A DNA stretch of 64,000 bases from Streptomyces sp. PTY087I2 (GTDB lineage: Bacteria > Actinomycetota > Actinomycetes > Streptomycetales > Streptomycetaceae). The position numbers were made by a program, and so were the translations under genes. The notes under the pieces are model-generated. The model saw only the letters and a program-made list of their open reading frames with translations, was not told the DNA's origin and searched no databases. The stretch is taken from contig NZ_LZRD01000014.1 in the NCBI RefSeq assembly GCF_001687325.1, positions 1 through 64,000 on the forward strand, read 5' to 3'. Positions 1 through 7,515 of this stretch are shown here, piece by piece (position 1 is the first letter of the stretch; every line of letters starts with the position of its first letter).

Positions 1-225
1 GTGAATGTTTACCCGTAATCGGGTGCACACACACGAGAGCGGAACAACCGGTCGGAATAAGACCCGTTGTTCACAGCGTCCTCGCTGTGTATTTCAAAAG
101 GAACCACGTCCCAGCGTGATGCTGGAGACGGGGTATCAACATATCTGGCGTTGACTTTTGGCACGCTGTTGAGTTCTCAAGGAACGGACGCTTCCTTCGG
201 TCCCGTATCACCGGGGCCCTCCGGG
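1..225 (-). promoter_or_regulatory. rRNA operon leader (5' of a 16S gene lying just off-window)
   Basis: Read on the minus strand, this stretch contains TTGAGAACTCAACAGCGTGCC (an actinobacterial antitermination/boxA-type element, plus positions about 164-184) and ends at the window edge with CGGGTAAACATTCAC. From memory of Streptomyces rrn operons this is the sequence immediately before the 16S start (GGAGAGTTTGATC). The 16S rRNA itself is not in the window. The region carries no credible protein gene; the small open frames here are chance. Confidence 0.8.
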
Positions 226-267
226 CGCTTCCCTTCGTTTCACTTCTTTGTCCTGCTGTCTTGCGTT

Positions 268-306
268 TCCGACTCTATCAGACTCTTTCGTGTCCGATTC
301 CCGGTC
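268..306 (-). promoter_or_regulatory. rrn promoter repeat, proximal copy
   Basis: On the minus strand this reads GGGAATC, 18 nt, then TAGAGT (the -10 at 272-277). It is repeated with a few changes 102 bp upstream, as expected for the multiple tandem promoters of Streptomyces rrn operons. The -35 element is not the TTGACA consensus, but GGAATC is conserved between the two copies. Confidence 0.6.
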
Positions 307-369
307 GAAGCGGGCCGTGCAGTTTCGCTTTCCAGGTTCTCCGCTTTCGCGGTTTCCCTTTCCGGCGAG

Positions 370-408
370 TCCGACTCTATCAGATCCTTTCGGGCCTGAT
401 TCCCAGTC
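370..408 (-). promoter_or_regulatory. rrn promoter repeat, distal copy
   Basis: This is the second copy of the GGAATC-N18-TAGAGT unit on the minus strand (-10 at 374-379). The two copies share almost all of a 39-bp block. Between 409 and 647 I see no gene; weaker rrn promoters may lie there but none is convincing. Confidence 0.6.
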
Positions 409-647
409 AGCAGGGCTTGTCCTCACGGCTGTTGGGCCGTTCCGACGAGTGAGACTTTAGCGGAGTCCTGGGCCCCGACGCTAATCGAGGGCGTTCCTTC
501 GAACGCGGATTCCTCATTTCGCGCAGGCGCACGAAAAGGCATGCGACATGATGTCGCGTGTCTTCTCGTGGTTACTGCGGAATGGCTGTCCGGGGACCGA
601 CCGGGGTCGGCGCTCACGTCGGACAACTCGGAGCACACTACGGACCT

Positions 648-671
648 GCCGGGGGCGTGTCAACCCCCGGC
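648..671 (-). terminator. Terminator of proC
   Basis: A perfect 8-bp stem (GCCGGGGG / CCCCCGGC) with an 8-nt loop lies 12 bp past the proC stop. There is no U-tract, as is usual in Streptomyces. It separates proC from the rrn promoters that follow in the same direction. Confidence 0.65.
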
Positions 672-683
672 GGGGGCCGTGGG

Positions 684-1493
684 TCAGCCGTTGCCGGAGG
701 CCAGTTCGCGGCTGCGGTCGCGGGCCGCCTCCAGGGCGGCGATGAGGGCCGCGCGCACCCCGTGGTTCTCCAGCTCGCGGATCGCGCTGATCGTGGTGCC
801 GGCGGGGCTGGTGACGGCCTCGCGGAGCTTGACCGGGTGTTCGCCGCTGTCCCGGAGCATGACGGCTGCGCCGATGGCGGCCTGGACGATGAGGTCATGG
901 GCCTGGGCGCGGGGCAGGCCGAGCAGGATGCCCGCGTCGGTCATGGCCTCCACCAGGAAGTAGAAGTAGGCGGGGCCGGAGCCGGAGAGGGCGGTGGCCG
1001 CGTCCTGCTGGGACTCCGGGACGCGCAGGGTCTTGCCGACGCCGCCGAAGATCTCCTCGGCGGTGGCGAGGTGCGCGCCGGTGGCGTGGCTGCCGGCCGA
1101 GATGACGGACATGCCCTCGTCGACGAGGACCGGGGTGTTGGGCATGACCCGGACGACGGGGGTGTCCGGGGTGAGCCGATCCTCGATGAACGTGGTGGTG
1201 ATGCCGGCGGCCGCGCTGATGACCAGGCGGTCGGCGGTGACGTGCGGGGCGAGTTCGTCCAGGAGCTTGCCCATGTCCTGCGGCTTGACCGCGAGGATGA
1301 GGATGTCGGCGTTCTTGGCCGCCTCCGCGTTGGTGACGGACTCGACCCCGTACCGCGTGTGCAGTTCCTGGGCCCGGTCGCTGCGGCGGGTGGTCACCAG
1401 GATGTCGGACGGTCGCCAGCCCGCCCGGATCATCCCGCTGAGCAGGGCCTCGCCGATCTTGCCGGTGCCGAGGACTGCGACTGTCTGGGTCAT
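684..1493 (-). CDS. proC: Pyrroline-5-carboxylate reductase
   Basis: A cytosolic enzyme of 269 residues that reduces 1-pyrroline-5-carboxylate to proline with NAD(P)H, the last step of proline synthesis. The N-terminus has the Rossmann motif GTGKIGEA (residues about 9-16), AVKPQDMG follows near residue 70, and the C-terminal half has the family signature ALSGSGPAYFY and a VTSPAGTT motif. Length is normal for ProC. The ATG is preceded by GGAGGG at good spacing. It is a housekeeping gene next to the rRNA operon and marks the left flank of the biosynthetic region. Confidence 0.97.
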   Translation of the reverse strand: MTQTVAVLGTGKIGEALLSGMIRAGWRPSDILVTTRRSDRAQELHTRYGVESVTNAEAAKNADILILAVKPQDMGKLLDELAPHVTADRLVISAAAGITTTFIEDRLTPDTPVVRVMPNTPVLVDEGMSVISAGSHATGAHLATAEEIFGGVGKTLRVPESQQDAATALSGSGPAYFYFLVEAMTDAGILLGLPRAQAHDLIVQAAIGAAVMLRDSGEHPVKLREAVTSPAGTTISAIRELENHGVRAALIAALEAARDRSRELASGNG

Positions 1494-1553
1494 GTGTTCA
1501 CCCTCCGGGCGGTGCTGGGCTGTGCGCTTCCCGTCATCCTCGCATCGGGCTGT

Positions 1554-2276
1554 TCACGGCGTACGGCGGCGGAGGGTGATCGCGCCGAGGCAGAGGACCA
1601 GCAGGGCGCTGCCCGCGACCACGGCGATGTCGCGGACGAAGTCGCCGGTGATCTCGGGGTGGTGGAGGACCTGGTTCATGCCGTCGACGGCGTACGACAT
1701 GGGCAGGACGTTCGAGATCGCCTCCAGGGCCGGGTGCATCGCGTCGCGCGGGGTGAACAGGCCGCACAGCAGGAGCTGGGGGAAGATCACCGCCGGCATG
1801 AACTGGACCGCCTGGAACTCGGAGGCGGCGAACGCGGAGACGAACAGGCCGAGCGCGGTGCCGAGCAGGGCGTCGAGGAGGGCGACCAGGAGCAGCAGCC
1901 AGGGTGAGCCGACGACGTCCAGGCCCAGCAGCCAGACGGATACGGCCGTGGCGAGCGCCGACTGGACGACCGCGACCGCGCCGAACGCGAGGGCGTACCC
2001 GCCGATCAGGCCGCCCTTGCCGAGCGGGAGGGCGAGGAGGCGTTCGAGGGTGCCCGTGGTGCGTTCGCGCAGGGTGGCGATCGAGGTCACCAGGAACATC
2101 GTGATGAGCGGGAAGATGCCGAGGAGCGAGGCTCCGGTGGCGTCGAAGGTGCCGGGTGCGCCGTCGAAGACGTAACGGAGCAGGGTGATCAGCAGGACCG
2201 GGACGATCACCAGGAGCGCGATCGTGCGGGGGTCGTGGGTCAGCTGGCGCAGGACGCGGCCCGCGGTGGCGGTCAT
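1554..2276 (-). CDS. ABC-2 type transporter permease
   Basis: A 240-residue integral membrane protein with about six hydrophobic segments: a first one near residues 18-36 (LLVIVPVLLITLL), then a loop and five more, ending in a C-terminal segment with an LRRRTP tail. This is the ABC-2 export permease layout. Its start overlaps the stop of the ATPase gene by 4 nt (ATGA), so the pair is translationally coupled. It probably forms a drug- or lipid-exporting homodimer with that ATPase. Substrate unknown. It may be chromosomal background and not part of the adjacent cluster. Confidence 0.88.
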   Translation of the reverse strand: MTATAGRVLRQLTHDPRTIALLVIVPVLLITLLRYVFDGAPGTFDATGASLLGIFPLITMFLVTSIATLRERTTGTLERLLALPLGKGGLIGGYALAFGAVAVVQSALATAVSVWLLGLDVVGSPWLLLLVALLDALLGTALGLFVSAFAASEFQAVQFMPAVIFPQLLLCGLFTPRDAMHPALEAISNVLPMSYAVDGMNQVLHHPEITGDFVRDIAVVAGSALLVLCLGAITLRRRTP

Positions 2277-3112
2277 CGGGGGGCCTCCTCGGTGGTGAGG
2301 GGTGCGGCGGCCCGGTCCGCGTCTACCAGGTGGAGGAACGCCTCCTCGACGGTGGCCGTGCCGGTGCGGTCGCGGAGGGCGTCGGGGGTGTCCTCGGCGA
2401 GGATCCGGCCGTCGCGCATCAGGAGCAGGCGGTGGCAGCGTTCGGCCTCGTCCATGACATGGGACGAGACGAGGATCGTGGTGCCGCGGTCGGCCAGGCG
2501 GTGGAAGAGGTTCCAGAGGTCCCGGCGGAGTACGGGGTCGAGCCCGACGGTCGGTTCGTCCAGGACCAGCAGGTCAGGGGTGCCGAGGAGCGCGACGGCC
2601 AGCGAGACGCGGCTGCGCTGGCCGCCGGAGAGCGCACCGGCGAGGGCGTCCGCGTGGGTGGTCAGGTCGACGTCGTCGATGGCGCGGGTGACGGCCTCGC
2701 GGCGGGCGTCGCGGTGGGCGCGGCCCGGGTGCAGGACGGCGGCGAAGTAGTCGAGGTTCTGGCGGACGGTGAGGTCGGTGTAGACGGAGGGCGCCTGGGT
2801 GACGTAGCCGATGCGGGGGCGCAGGGCCGGGTCTCCGGCGGGGTGGCCCAGGACGTCGAGGACGCCGGTGACCTTGGCCTGGGTGCCGACCACCGCCCGC
2901 ATGAGGGTGGTCTTGCCGCAGCCCGAGGGGCCGAGGAGGCCGGTGATGCTGCCGGAGGGGACGGTGAAGTCGAGGGCGCGCAGGACGGTGCGGGCGCCTC
3001 GGACGACGGTGAGGCCGCGGGCCGCGATCGCCGAGGTCGGTGGCGGGGGTGCGCCCGGGGCGGGGTGCGTCGTGGGGGTGGCCGGTGCCGCCCCCGGTTC
3101 GTAATTCATCAT
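2273..3112 (-). CDS. ABC transporter ATP-binding protein (leaderless start)
   Basis: ATPase partner of the permease that follows it. It has Walker A GPSGCGKTT, signature LSGGQRSR, Walker B LLVLDEPTVGLDP and an H-loop VSSH, all normal. An upstream in-frame start at 3268 exists, but a promoter (TTGACG, 17 nt, AATAAT) ends 7 bp before the ATG at 3112, so the mRNA most likely begins at or next to that ATG. The protein from there is 279 residues and starts MMNYEPG, followed by a proline/alanine-rich stretch before the ABC domain. The promoter is covered by a palindrome, so expression is probably repressor-controlled. Confidence 0.88.
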   Translation of the reverse strand: MMNYEPGAAPATPTTHPAPGAPPPPTSAIAARGLTVVRGARTVLRALDFTVPSGSITGLLGPSGCGKTTLMRAVVGTQAKVTGVLDVLGHPAGDPALRPRIGYVTQAPSVYTDLTVRQNLDYFAAVLHPGRAHRDARREAVTRAIDDVDLTTHADALAGALSGGQRSRVSLAVALLGTPDLLVLDEPTVGLDPVLRRDLWNLFHRLADRGTTILVSSHVMDEAERCHRLLLMRDGRILAEDTPDALRDRTGTATVEEAFLHLVDADRAAAPLTTEEAPR

Positions 3113-3148
3113 GCGATGAATTATTCGCCCGACAGGACTGCCCGTCAA
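3103..3148 (-). promoter_or_regulatory. Leaderless promoter with operator palindrome for the ABC pair
   Basis: On the minus strand TTGACG (3143-3148) and AATAAT are 17 nt apart, and the ATG follows 7 nt later. The inverted repeat AATTCATC-ATGC-GATGAATT (3103-3122) overlaps both the -10 element and the start codons. A dimeric repressor bound there would block transcription. No regulator gene adjoins this promoter, so the controlling protein is unknown. Confidence 0.6.
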
Positions 3149-3234
3149 GAAGGAGGGCACACCGATCCCCCCGTCCGGCCAGGGGCGTCCCCCGTGTGGG
3201 AGGCCGGGCGGGGTCGTGCTGCGTACCGCGGGGC

Positions 3235-4398
3235 TCAGCCGCGTACCGCTGTGCTCAGCGAGGGCCACCCCCTCGCGACGACGTCCGGGCCGTCCCCGGT
3301 CCCGGCCCCGAGGAGGAGATCCGCGAGGGCGTCGCCGATCCCGGTGGAGTGCTGGAGCCCTCGGGCGCCGCTCCCGCCCGCGACCATCAGACGGGAGTCG
3401 CCGTCCGGAGTGCCGAGAACGAAAGGCGCGTCCGGAGTGCGGGTCGTCCAGGACGCCGCGGCCCGGGCGGGCAGCCGGCGCAGTCCCGGCAGCTTCGCGG
3501 GAAGCAGTTTCGCGAGGGCGGACCAGTCCTCGTACCGGACGGCCGGGTCGACGTCGTCGGGGTCCGTCGGCTTGGCAGCCGTCCCGTGGTCCTCCAGGCT
3601 CAGCCTGATGTCCTGGTCACCCTCGGACCCGCTGCCGTGCAGGACCCGGCCGTCGTCGAACTCGCGGACGAAGACGGGGAACTCCTCCGAGGAGAAGCCC
3701 GCGTCCGGTTCGAGCGGGCGGAACCAGGTGACCGGCGCGCGGTACGTCTCCAGCGCGACGTCGGGGACCAGCGACGACAGCCAGGGGCCGGCTGTCACCA
3801 CGACCTGCCGTACCCGGATGTCCCGCTGGGCCGAGCGCAGCACGACGCCGCCGGGGACGAAGTCGATCGCCGTGATGCGGCTGTACTCGAAGACCCGGGC
3901 TCCCGCTGCCCGGGCGGCGGAGACCGCGGCGTGGACAGCGGCCTCCGGACGGAGCAGTCCGGCGGACGGCTCCCACACGCCGATGTGGTGGTCGGGGACC
4001 CCGGTGTGGCGCGGGTACTGGAAGCGGAGCGCCCGGGCGGAGAAGGTACGGACATCGATGTCGTGATCGCGTGCCGTCCGCAGGGCGCCGCCTGCCGTCG
4101 GGCCGTCCTGCGGGCCGACCACGAGTCCACCGGAGGGGACGAACAGCTGCGTGCGCGCGGTGTCCTCCAGTTCCGCCCACAGTTCCCGTGAACGGCGGGC
4201 CAGCGCGACGAGTCCCGGCTGCTCGGAGCAGCTGAGCCGGAACATGGTGGAGCCTGCCTGCCGCGAGTCTCCGCCCCGGCCCACGGCGGTCTGGTCGAAG
4301 CCGAGGACGTCGACGCCCCGGGCGGCCAGGCGCCACAGAGCGGAGGCCCCCCACGCACCGAGTCCGACGACGGCCGCCTCCGCATCCCACCGAGTCAT
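3235..4398 (-). CDS. FAD-dependent amine oxidase, sarcosine/N-methyltryptophan oxidase-like
   Basis: A 387-residue flavoenzyme of the DAO/MSOX fold. The N-terminal FAD site is VVGLGAWGAS (about residues 10-19), followed by a GGDSRQAGSTMFR segment matching the substrate/FAD loop of monomeric sarcosine oxidases. The C-terminus has GGSGARGLQHSTGIG, matching their second FAD motif. In MSOX a Cys just before a TPD motif binds FAD covalently; here the segment reads AASWTTRTPD with no Cys, so FAD is probably non-covalent. It should oxidise a C-N bond in an amine or amino acid. It is divergent from the SARP gene and shares the promoter region with two cluster-type palindromes, so I infer a tailoring or precursor role. 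Confidence 0.8.
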   Translation of the reverse strand: MTRWDAEAAVVGLGAWGASALWRLAARGVDVLGFDQTAVGRGGDSRQAGSTMFRLSCSEQPGLVALARRSRELWAELEDTARTQLFVPSGGLVVGPQDGPTAGGALRTARDHDIDVRTFSARALRFQYPRHTGVPDHHIGVWEPSAGLLRPEAAVHAAVSAARAAGARVFEYSRITAIDFVPGGVVLRSAQRDIRVRQVVVTAGPWLSSLVPDVALETYRAPVTWFRPLEPDAGFSSEEFPVFVREFDDGRVLHGSGSEGDQDIRLSLEDHGTAAKPTDPDDVDPAVRYEDWSALAKLLPAKLPGLRRLPARAAASWTTRTPDAPFVLGTPDGDSRLMVAGGSGARGLQHSTGIGDALADLLLGAGTGDGPDVVARGWPSLSTAVRG

Positions 4399-4470
4399 GT
4401 CCTGATACTCCTGTCCCTGCTGTCCACGGTGCCTGGGATGCAGACCATCACCGTCTCGCCGTTCGGGGCG

Positions 4471-4487
4471 TGAGTAACCGGTACTCA
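4471..4487. promoter_or_regulatory. Operator TGAGTA-N5-TACTCA, copy 1
   Basis: A 17-bp inverted repeat with perfect 6-bp arms in the spacer between the divergent flavoenzyme (3235-4398) and SARP (4681-5619) genes. The same motif occurs at 4588, 39693 and 39791, and I found it in no other intergenic region of the window. Confidence 0.65.
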
Positions 4488-4587
4488 GCTTCCGGAACCC
4501 GTTGCCGTACCGCCCGCCGCCCCCGGAGGCATTGGGCGGGCGGGAGCGAGGAGCGGCGCGGCGCGGCGCGCGGAGAAGACCGGGGTT

Positions 4588-4605
4588 TGAGTACCTGGGT
4601 ACTCA
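4588..4605. promoter_or_regulatory. Operator TGAGTA-N6-TACTCA, copy 2
   Basis: An 18-bp perfect palindrome, TGAGTACC-TG-GGTACTCA, 76 bp before the SARP start codon. Its spacer is one base longer than in the other three copies. It is probably bound by a dimeric regulator controlling the SARP gene. Confidence 0.65.
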
Positions 4606-4680
4606 CGATGCGGACCACGAGGACGTGATGGCCTCGGTGATGCGGCACCGTGCAGGCCGCGCGGACCGGTGGAGGCTGTG

Positions 4681-5619
4681 ATGCAGTTCCGTGTACTGGG
4701 TGCCCCTGAGATCTACGACGATGTCAGGCGGCGGAGCATTCCGTTGAACAGCCCAAAGCAGCGTGTGCTGCTCGGCGTGCTCCTGGTGCGTATGGACTCC
4801 GTGGTTCCCACGGACACACTGATCAACGAACTGTGGGGGCGCAACGCCCCCGACAAGGCGATCAACGCCCTTCAGGCGCACGTCTCACGGTTGCGCCAGC
4901 AGCTGATCGAGGCGGAACCCCCGCGGGCGAACACTCCCCGCCTCATCGCGCGCGGCTCCGGCTATCTGCTCCAGGCTCGGCCCGAGGAGCTCGACAGCGT
5001 GCAGTTCCGGTTGCAGACGACGCGGGCGCGACGGCAGCTGGCGACGGACGCGGAGGCCGCCGCCGCCCTGCTGCGCAGGGCGCTCGGGCTGTGGCGCGGA
5101 CCGGCGCTGGACGGCGGTTCGCACGGTCCGCTGTGCGCGGGAGTCGCGGCCCGGCTGGAGGAGGAGCGCCTGCTGGCCGTGGAGGACCTGTGCGAGGCCT
5201 CCATCCGGCTCGGGCGGCACCGCCAGGTGGTCGGCCGGCTGGAGGAACTGGTTTCCCTGCATCCTCAGCGGGACCGCTTCCGCGAGCAGTTGGCGGTCGC
5301 GCTCCAGCAGGGCGGTGCGCCGACCGTCCGGAGGCTGCGCGCTCCGGAGGGCGACCGGGGCGCGCTCGGTTCCGCCGTACGGCAGATATACGAGGCCGGT
5401 CATGGCCGGGGTGGCCCCTGGGCGCTGGAGCACGCCGAGGAGGAAGGCGTCGGGGACCACGCGCACCCGCGCGAGGAGGGGGACGACCTGGAACTGGTGC
5501 GGCTGCGCCGCCGGGTGGAGCAGCTGTCCGCCGAGCAGCGTTCGATGCGGGCCGACCTGGACCGGCTGACCGCCTTGGTGGAGCGGGGAGGTGCGGCCCA
5601 GCGGCGGGACTCCGCCTGA
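4681..5619 (+). CDS. SARP-family transcriptional activator
   Basis: A pathway-specific DNA-binding activator of 312 residues. Residues 1-95 form the OmpR-type winged helix (MQFRVLGAPEIY, SPKQRVLLGVLLV, ELWGRNAPDKAINALQAHVSRLR, then LIARGSGYLL). Residues about 100-230 are the bacterial transcriptional activation domain. The ATG at 4681 has GGAGG 5 nt upstream, which decides against the in-frame GTG at 4669 or 4678. The end of the activation domain is poorly conserved, and the protein ends in a charged predicted coiled coil (about residues 262-300), unusual for small SARPs. It is upstream of the aminotransferase/reductase genes and probably activates them and distant parts of the cluster. Confidence 0.9.
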   Translation: MQFRVLGAPEIYDDVRRRSIPLNSPKQRVLLGVLLVRMDSVVPTDTLINELWGRNAPDKAINALQAHVSRLRQQLIEAEPPRANTPRLIARGSGYLLQARPEELDSVQFRLQTTRARRQLATDAEAAAALLRRALGLWRGPALDGGSHGPLCAGVAARLEEERLLAVEDLCEASIRLGRHRQVVGRLEELVSLHPQRDRFREQLAVALQQGGAPTVRRLRAPEGDRGALGSAVRQIYEAGHGRGGPWALEHAEEEGVGDHAHPREEGDDLELVRLRRRVEQLSAEQRSMRADLDRLTALVERGGAAQRRDSA

Positions 5620-5780
5620 GGGGCACCGGCATCCGGGCCCGCCGGTGTTCGGTCCGCGGGCCTCTCGTCAGGCTGTCAATGACGTGTCAGGTATGCCCTC
5701 GCGACCGGCTGATCGGACGGTTGGCGCTCCTAAAATGCGGATCGCCGAAGAATCGCGTGAATAGCGGAGAGGAAATTCCC

Positions 5781-6218
5781 GTGGCCGTACTGCATGAGAC
5801 TCATCGGGGCGCCGGAAGCCCTGATCAGCTGTGGAAGGCGCTGTTGGACATCGAGGCGTTCCCCTCGTACATGGGAGGCGTCAACGAGGTCGAGATAACC
5901 GGCGAGAAGGACGGCGTCCGCGAAAGCAGCTGGATCGTCGAGCTCAAGGGCTCCGAGATGGAGTGGGAGCAGGAGGACGTCATCGATGCCGAGCGGCGGC
6001 GGGTCGAGTTTCGGCAGGTGGAGGGCGATCTCGCGCTCTACGAAGGGTACTGGCAGGTCGTTGAGGATGCGGAGGGGACCGGTCTCGAATTGAAGGTGGA
6101 ATTCGACATCGGCCTGCCGATGGTCGCCGAAATGATTCACCCCGCAGTGGCCAAGGCGCTTGAGGGCTACCAGCGGGACATCATCGGCCAGAGCGTCCAG
6201 GGGGAAATCCATGAATGA
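5781..6218 (+). CDS. SRPBCC (START/polyketide cyclase-like) protein
   Basis: A small helix-grip protein of 145 residues, starting at GTG 5781 with GGAGAGG about 10 nt upstream. The N-terminus (AGSPDQLWKALLDIEAFPSY) and the alternating strands (WIVELKGSEMEWEQED, VEFRQVEGDL) followed by a long C-terminal helix (EMIHPAVAKALEGY) are typical of the SRPBCC/polyketide cyclase superfamily. Such proteins bind hydrophobic intermediates and may act as cyclase, dehydratase or aromatase, but no catalytic residue can be assigned here. The stop overlaps the aminotransferase start by 8 nt (ATGAATGA), so the two are coupled and presumably act in the same step of amine formation. Confidence 0.8.
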   Translation: MAVLHETHRGAGSPDQLWKALLDIEAFPSYMGGVNEVEITGEKDGVRESSWIVELKGSEMEWEQEDVIDAERRRVEFRQVEGDLALYEGYWQVVEDAEGTGLELKVEFDIGLPMVAEMIHPAVAKALEGYQRDIIGQSVQGEIHE

Positions 6219-7452
6219 ACTTCGTGCGGACGATGCCAAGGCAACCTTCCGACGAGTGAAGAAGCACTTCTCCCCCGCTCTTTCGGTGGCCGGGAAGTTC
6301 AGCGGGCAGGGCGCCGTCGAGGCCTCCTCGGACGGCTGTCGGATGACGTTGTCGGACGGCCGTTCCGTGCTGGACTTCGGCTCGTACGCCGTGGCTCTGC
6401 TCGGGCACCGCAACCCGGCTGTCGTCGACGCGGTACGGGCGCAGTTGGACGTCCTGCCCACCTCCACCCGGACGGTGCAGAACCCGGCGGCCCCGCTGGC
6501 CGCGGAGAAGCTGACCGAGTACCTGGGCGGAACGCTCAACCGGGTCTACTTCGGGTGCGGCGGCGCCGACGCCGTGGAGGTCGCGTTGAAGCTCGCCCGG
6601 CTGGCGACCGGCCGCACCACGGTCGTGGCCGTCGAGGGCGCGTTCCACGGAAAGACCCTCGGGGCGCTCTCGCTGACCCACAACGACAGGTTCCGCACCG
6701 GACTGGAGCCGTTGCTGCGGGACGTCGTGCATGTCTCGCCCGACGACCCCGCGGCGGTGGCCCGGGTCATCGCCGAGAGGGACGTCGCGGCCGTCTTCTT
6801 CGAGCCGGTGCAGGCCGAGAACGGCGTGCGGATCCTGGACGAGGCCGTTCTGGCGCGCTGGTGCCAGGACGCCCGGGAACACGGCGCGTTCATCGTGTCG
6901 GACGAGATCCAGGTGGGGCTGCGGCGCTGCGGCGCACGGTCGCCGTCGCTGGAGGCCGGTCTGCCGGTGGACGCCGTCCTGCTCGGCAAGCCGCTCGGCG
7001 GCGGAGTGGTGCCGGTGTCGGCGGCTGTCGGCAACGACCGGCTGTTCGCACCGCTGCTGGCCGACCCGATGCTGCACACCGCGACGTTCAGTGGCCACCC
7101 CCTGGGTACGGGCGTGATCCCCACGGCGCTGGCCGCCATCGAGGAGCACACCGGGAACGGCGAGCGGATCGCCGCGGCGCTGTCCGCCGGTCTGGCCGAG
7201 ATCGAGGACCGCCATGCCGACGTGGTGGCCGGGACACGCGGCCGGGGACTGCTGTGGGGCATCGACTTCACCACGGCCGAGATCTCCGGCAACGTGCTGG
7301 CGGCCCTGGCCGGCAGCGGTCTCGTCATCTCCCCCTGCATCAGCCGTCCGACCACGCTGCGGCTGCTGCCTCCGATCATCGCGTCGGACGAAGACGTGAA
7401 AGAGGCCCTGTCACTGCTCAGCGGGGCGATAGCCCAGGCCACCGGCGGCTGA
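6211..7452 (+). CDS. Class-III PLP aminotransferase
   Basis: A 413-residue omega-aminotransferase-type enzyme that would convert an aldehyde or ketone to an amine. Hallmarks are the glycine loop FGCGGADAVE, AFHGKTLGALSLT, the PLP-nitrogen Asp in VSDEIQVG (D231) and the Schiff-base Lys in LLGKPLGGG (K260). It starts within the end of the SRPBCC gene and is followed after 63 nt by the thioester reductase. The pair suggests release of an ACP-bound acyl chain as aldehyde, followed by transamination. This is the logic known from zeamine, fabclavine, tambjamine and polyketide-alkaloid clusters. Amino donor and true substrate are unknown. Confidence 0.92.
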   Translation: MNELRADDAKATFRRVKKHFSPALSVAGKFSGQGAVEASSDGCRMTLSDGRSVLDFGSYAVALLGHRNPAVVDAVRAQLDVLPTSTRTVQNPAAPLAAEKLTEYLGGTLNRVYFGCGGADAVEVALKLARLATGRTTVVAVEGAFHGKTLGALSLTHNDRFRTGLEPLLRDVVHVSPDDPAAVARVIAERDVAAVFFEPVQAENGVRILDEAVLARWCQDAREHGAFIVSDEIQVGLRRCGARSPSLEAGLPVDAVLLGKPLGGGVVPVSAAVGNDRLFAPLLADPMLHTATFSGHPLGTGVIPTALAAIEEHTGNGERIAAALSAGLAEIEDRHADVVAGTRGRGLLWGIDFTTAEISGNVLAALAGSGLVISPCISRPTTLRLLPPIIASDEDVKEALSLLSGAIAQATGG

Positions 7453-7515
7453 GACCGCTCTCCGACGTCGTACGGATCCGGGGACCGGGTCCCGGGAAAG
7501 GAACGAAGAAGACTG

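Noticed and set aside
67..540. Small proteins in the rrn promoter region
   Set aside because: They run across promoter repeats and leader sequence, with Ser/Arg/Phe-rich composition and no ribosome sites.
4833..6218. A 461-residue gene covering the SARP gene and the SRPBCC gene
   Set aside because: The first two thirds are an Arg/Gly/Pro-rich out-of-frame reading of the SARP; the SRPBCC protein begins at GTG 5781 with its own ribosome site.
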